A stretch of 64,000 nt of DNA. Source: G963667915 sp965197385. Its GTDB lineage: Bacteria > Acidobacteriota > Vicinamibacteria > Vicinamibacterales > UBA823. The stretch lies in contig CBDANA010000006.1 in NCBI GenBank assembly GCA_965197385.1, positions 62,001 to 126,000 on the forward strand. Direction: 5' to 3'. The notes beneath the pieces are model-generated. The model was not told where the DNA came from. It made no database searches and saw only the letters and a list, made by a program, of their open reading frames with translations. The position numbers were made by a program, and so were the translations under genes. The number at the start of each line of letters is the position of its first letter. Position 1 is the stretch's first letter. Positions 55,287-64,000 of this stretch are shown here, one piece after another.

Positions 55287-55396
55287 GGCCTGTCGCACAG
55301 CAGGCCGCTTCAATCAACGTTCGCTTCCCAAAGGAGGCGAATACAGCGGCTACCACCGGTAGTGGGCAAAGGCCCCAAGCCTGCCTCACGGCAGGC
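55287..55396 (-). repeat. Duplicated rpsG 3' end and hairpin in the rpsG-fusA gap
   Basis: Bases 55350-55373 encode AFAHYRW-stop, the same C-terminus as rpsG (55484-55507), and differ only at codon third positions and in the stop (TAG versus TGA). Two similar hairpins follow the two copies: GCCTGCC-TCAC-GGCAGGC at 55379-55396 and GGCCTG-8-CAGGCC at 55287-55306, with matching flanks. This looks like an old tandem duplication of the rpsG end. The remaining bases of the 239-nt gap show no ORF. Confidence 0.65.
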
Positions 55397-55483
55397 CGTT
55401 CAGACAAAGCTCGCCTCGGGCAAATAAAGCCGCCGTCGTTCCCGCCAGATACCGCGAAGTGCTAATTCGCCACTACGACCCCG

Positions 55484-55957
55484 TCACCACCGATAGTGCG
55501 CGAAGGCTTTATTCGCCTCTGCCATCCGGTGCGTGTCTTCCCGCTTCTTGACCGCCGACCCATGCAGATTCGACGCGTCGATCAGCTCGTTGGCCAACTT
55601 CTCGCGCATCGTCTTGCCGTCCCTCCGGGCGCGCGCGTAACCGACCAGCCAGCGAATGCTGAGTGACAGTCGCCGGTTCTGATGGACTTCGATCGGCACC
55701 TGGTAGTTCGCGCCGCCGACGCGGCGCGACTTCACCTCGAGCGTCGGCTTCACGTTGTCGAGCGCCTTCTTGAACACTTTCAGCGGGTCGTCGCCCGTCC
55801 GCTCCTTGATGATGTCCAGCGAACCATACAGGATGCCCTCAGCCGTGCTACGCTTGCCGCTCAGCATGATCGACCGCAGGAACCTCGTCACCAGCACGCT
55901 GTTGTAGAGCGGATCCGGCGGAACATCGCGTTTCGGAATTTCGCGTCGACGTGGCAT
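55484..55957 (-). CDS. rpsG: 30S ribosomal protein S7
   Basis: 157 residues: RRREIPKRDVPPDPLYNS, FLRSIMLSGKRSTAEGILYG, and the C-terminal ANKAFAHYRW. S7 organises the 30S head and often regulates the str operon. It starts 3 bp before the end of rpsL's intergenic gap, so the two genes are tightly coupled. A relict copy of its last codons lies downstream. Confidence 0.98.
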   Translation of the reverse strand: MPRRREIPKRDVPPDPLYNSVLVTRFLRSIMLSGKRSTAEGILYGSLDIIKERTGDDPLKVFKKALDNVKPTLEVKSRRVGGANYQVPIEVHQNRRLSLSIRWLVGYARARRDGKTMREKLANELIDASNLHGSAVKKREDTHRMAEANKAFAHYRW

Positions 55958-55960
55958 GAC

Positions 55961-56335
55961 CTACACCTTCGGCCGTTTGGCGCCGTATTTCGAGCGGGAC
56001 TGCTTTCTTCCTTCCACGCCCACCGCGTCTAACGTGCCGCGTATCACGTGGTAGCGCACGCCCGGCAGGTCCTTCACCCGCCCGCCCCGGATCAGCACGA
56101 GCGAGTGTTCCTGCAGGTTGTGTCCAACGCCTGGGATGTAGGAGGTGACCTCGATTCCGTTGGTCAATCGCACCCGGGCGACCTTGCGCAACGCGGAGTT
56201 CGGCTTCTTAGGCGTCTGCGTGAAGACCCGCACACACACCCCGCGCTTCTGAGGACTTTCCTGCAGCGCAGGGCTCTTGGTCTTCGTCGTGATCTTTTTG
56301 CGCCCTCGACGGACGAGTTGACTGATAGTCGGCAC
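55961..56335 (-). CDS. rpsL: 30S ribosomal protein S12
   Basis: 124 residues from GTG 56335, which has GGGAG 5 nt upstream and encodes the family start PTISQLVRRGRKK. A GTG two codons earlier would overlap the ribosome site. The decoding-centre loops TQTPKKPNSALRKVARVRL (wild-type Lys43 region) and PGVGHNLQEHS, with RVKDLPGVRYHVIRG, are intact and of the streptomycin-sensitive type. Confidence 0.97.
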   Translation of the reverse strand: MPTISQLVRRGRKKITTKTKSPALQESPQKRGVCVRVFTQTPKKPNSALRKVARVRLTNGIEVTSYIPGVGHNLQEHSLVLIRGGRVKDLPGVRYHVIRGTLDAVGVEGRKQSRSKYGAKRPKV

Positions 56336-56626
56336 GAACACTCCCTGGGCCGCACAGCCCGCCGGAAAGACACGGAACCCCCTCCGTCTCCTCGGCCGAG
56401 ACGTGCTTAGCGGCCGGACACTGCTCCAGGCCTAGAAATGACGCCGTGCGTCGATTTGGCGCCTGGAAACCCGAATACCCTATTCGTGAGTTCGTGCGGG
56501 GAATCCGTTCAGGGACCCGCGATCACTCAGGGAAGAAGCACGACGGGCACTTCTCCTTCTGCCTTCCGCTTCTCGCAGCGCTGAGCGAAGCTAGATAGGG
56601 CCTCCTAGCTCCGACAAAACCGTACG

Positions 56627-56656
56627 ACGATAGCACAACCCCAAAACCAGAAGCAA
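56627..56656 (-). promoter_or_regulatory. Putative promoter for rpsL-rpsG-fusA-tuf
   Basis: On the minus strand TTGCTT (56651-56656) and TATCGT (56627-56632) are 18 bp apart. It would give a leader of about 285 nt before rpsL. The match to consensus is only moderate. Confidence 0.4.
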
Positions 56657-56697
56657 GTCTCTCGATTGATTGGACTTAGCGACTTCGTCTGGCGTCC

Positions 56698-56718
56698 GGC
56701 GGCTGGCAGCTGGACGCT
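56698..56718. repeat. Heptanucleotide tandem repeat (GGCGGCT-like)
   Basis: Three diverged 7-nt units: GGCGGCT, GGCAGCT, GGACGCT, in the rpoC-rpsL gap. Confidence 0.5.
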
Positions 56719-56759
56719 TCGCCCAGCCTTCCGTCTCGAGTGCTCTCAGAAACGCTGCC

Positions 56760-56780
56760 AGTCAGTAGTCAGAAGTCAGA
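56760..56780. repeat. Heptanucleotide tandem repeat (AGTCAGA)
   Basis: Three 7-nt units: AGTCAGT, AGTCAGA, AGTCAGA, 29 bp past the rpoC stop. Confidence 0.75.
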
Positions 56781-56808
56781 CCAAGTCTGGGTGAATCAGT
56801 TTACTCGT

Positions 56809-61023
<4,215 letters not shown>

Positions 61024-61088
61024 GTAATCCTTCGTCCCGAATGCGCATCCGGACCCGGCCGCTCACCGGACCCCAACGATACGCGAAG

Positions 61089-64000
<2,912 letters not shown>

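Larger units (their letters stand above)
56336..56808. other. rpoC-rpsL intergenic region, probable str-operon leader
   Basis: About 470 bp without a credible ORF. It contains a promoter candidate (56627-56656), an AGCTAG-CTAGCT dyad near 56590-56611, and two heptamer tandem repeats nearer rpoC. No clear rpoC terminator with a U-tract was found. Confidence 0.55.

Overview
This is a GC-rich bacterial chromosome segment, most likely from a Gram-negative Acidobacteriota of the Vicinamibacteria type. That placement is inferred from gene order, an OmpA-type envelope protein, type IV pilus genes, a VKOR-thioredoxin fusion and the overall protein character; no rRNA gene is present to confirm it.

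Layout. 0-3.8 kb (+): end of an nrnA-like phosphoesterase, truB, a 28-codon leader ORF, rpsO and pnp (RNA maturation and turnover). 3.8-13.7 kb: an M48 metalloprotease, an intact IS5-family element 5 bp past the end of smc, smc itself, an S41 processing protease and tatA-tatC behind a clear sigma70-type promoter. 13.7-20 kb: an IS30-family element, an OmpA/PKD outer-membrane protein, a broken DUF192 gene, proS and aroB. 20-32 kb (-): a type IV pilus and envelope cluster (pilB, pilA, VKOR-Trx, ABC ATPase and permease, a conserved unknown, prepilin peptidase). Its downstream part is eroded: a PAS-kinase fragment is fused to a TPR fragment, and an NtrC-type regulator has three frameshifts. An IS1595-family element with a frameshifted transposase sits just upstream of pilB. 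32.5-35.5 kb: pyruvoyl-dependent arginine decarboxylase and an EF-G paralogue. 35.7-64 kb (-): one uninterrupted transcription/translation block in the order rpoB, rpoC, rpsL, rpsG, fusA, tuf, S10, spc and alpha genes, ending with rplQ; rpoB runs off the window.

The strongest signal outside genes is a family of composite palindromic intergenic repeats of about 135-185 bp (10449-10612, 15046-15208, 19941-20104, 21542-21727, 32343-32476, 35490-35667, plus short remnants). Their core holds a 5-bp apical hairpin whose base pairs co-vary between copies, followed by a conserved 3' block. The copies sit mostly at gene ends and in places supply stop codons, a start codon or C-terminal codons. A second layer is a set of heptanucleotide tandem repeats, with unrelated units but always a 7-nt period, in four intergenic regions. 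All gene-breaking indels I found fall between about 17 and 31.5 kb, and none in the RNA polymerase and ribosomal protein block. I saw no tRNA, rRNA, CRISPR array, prophage or defence system.
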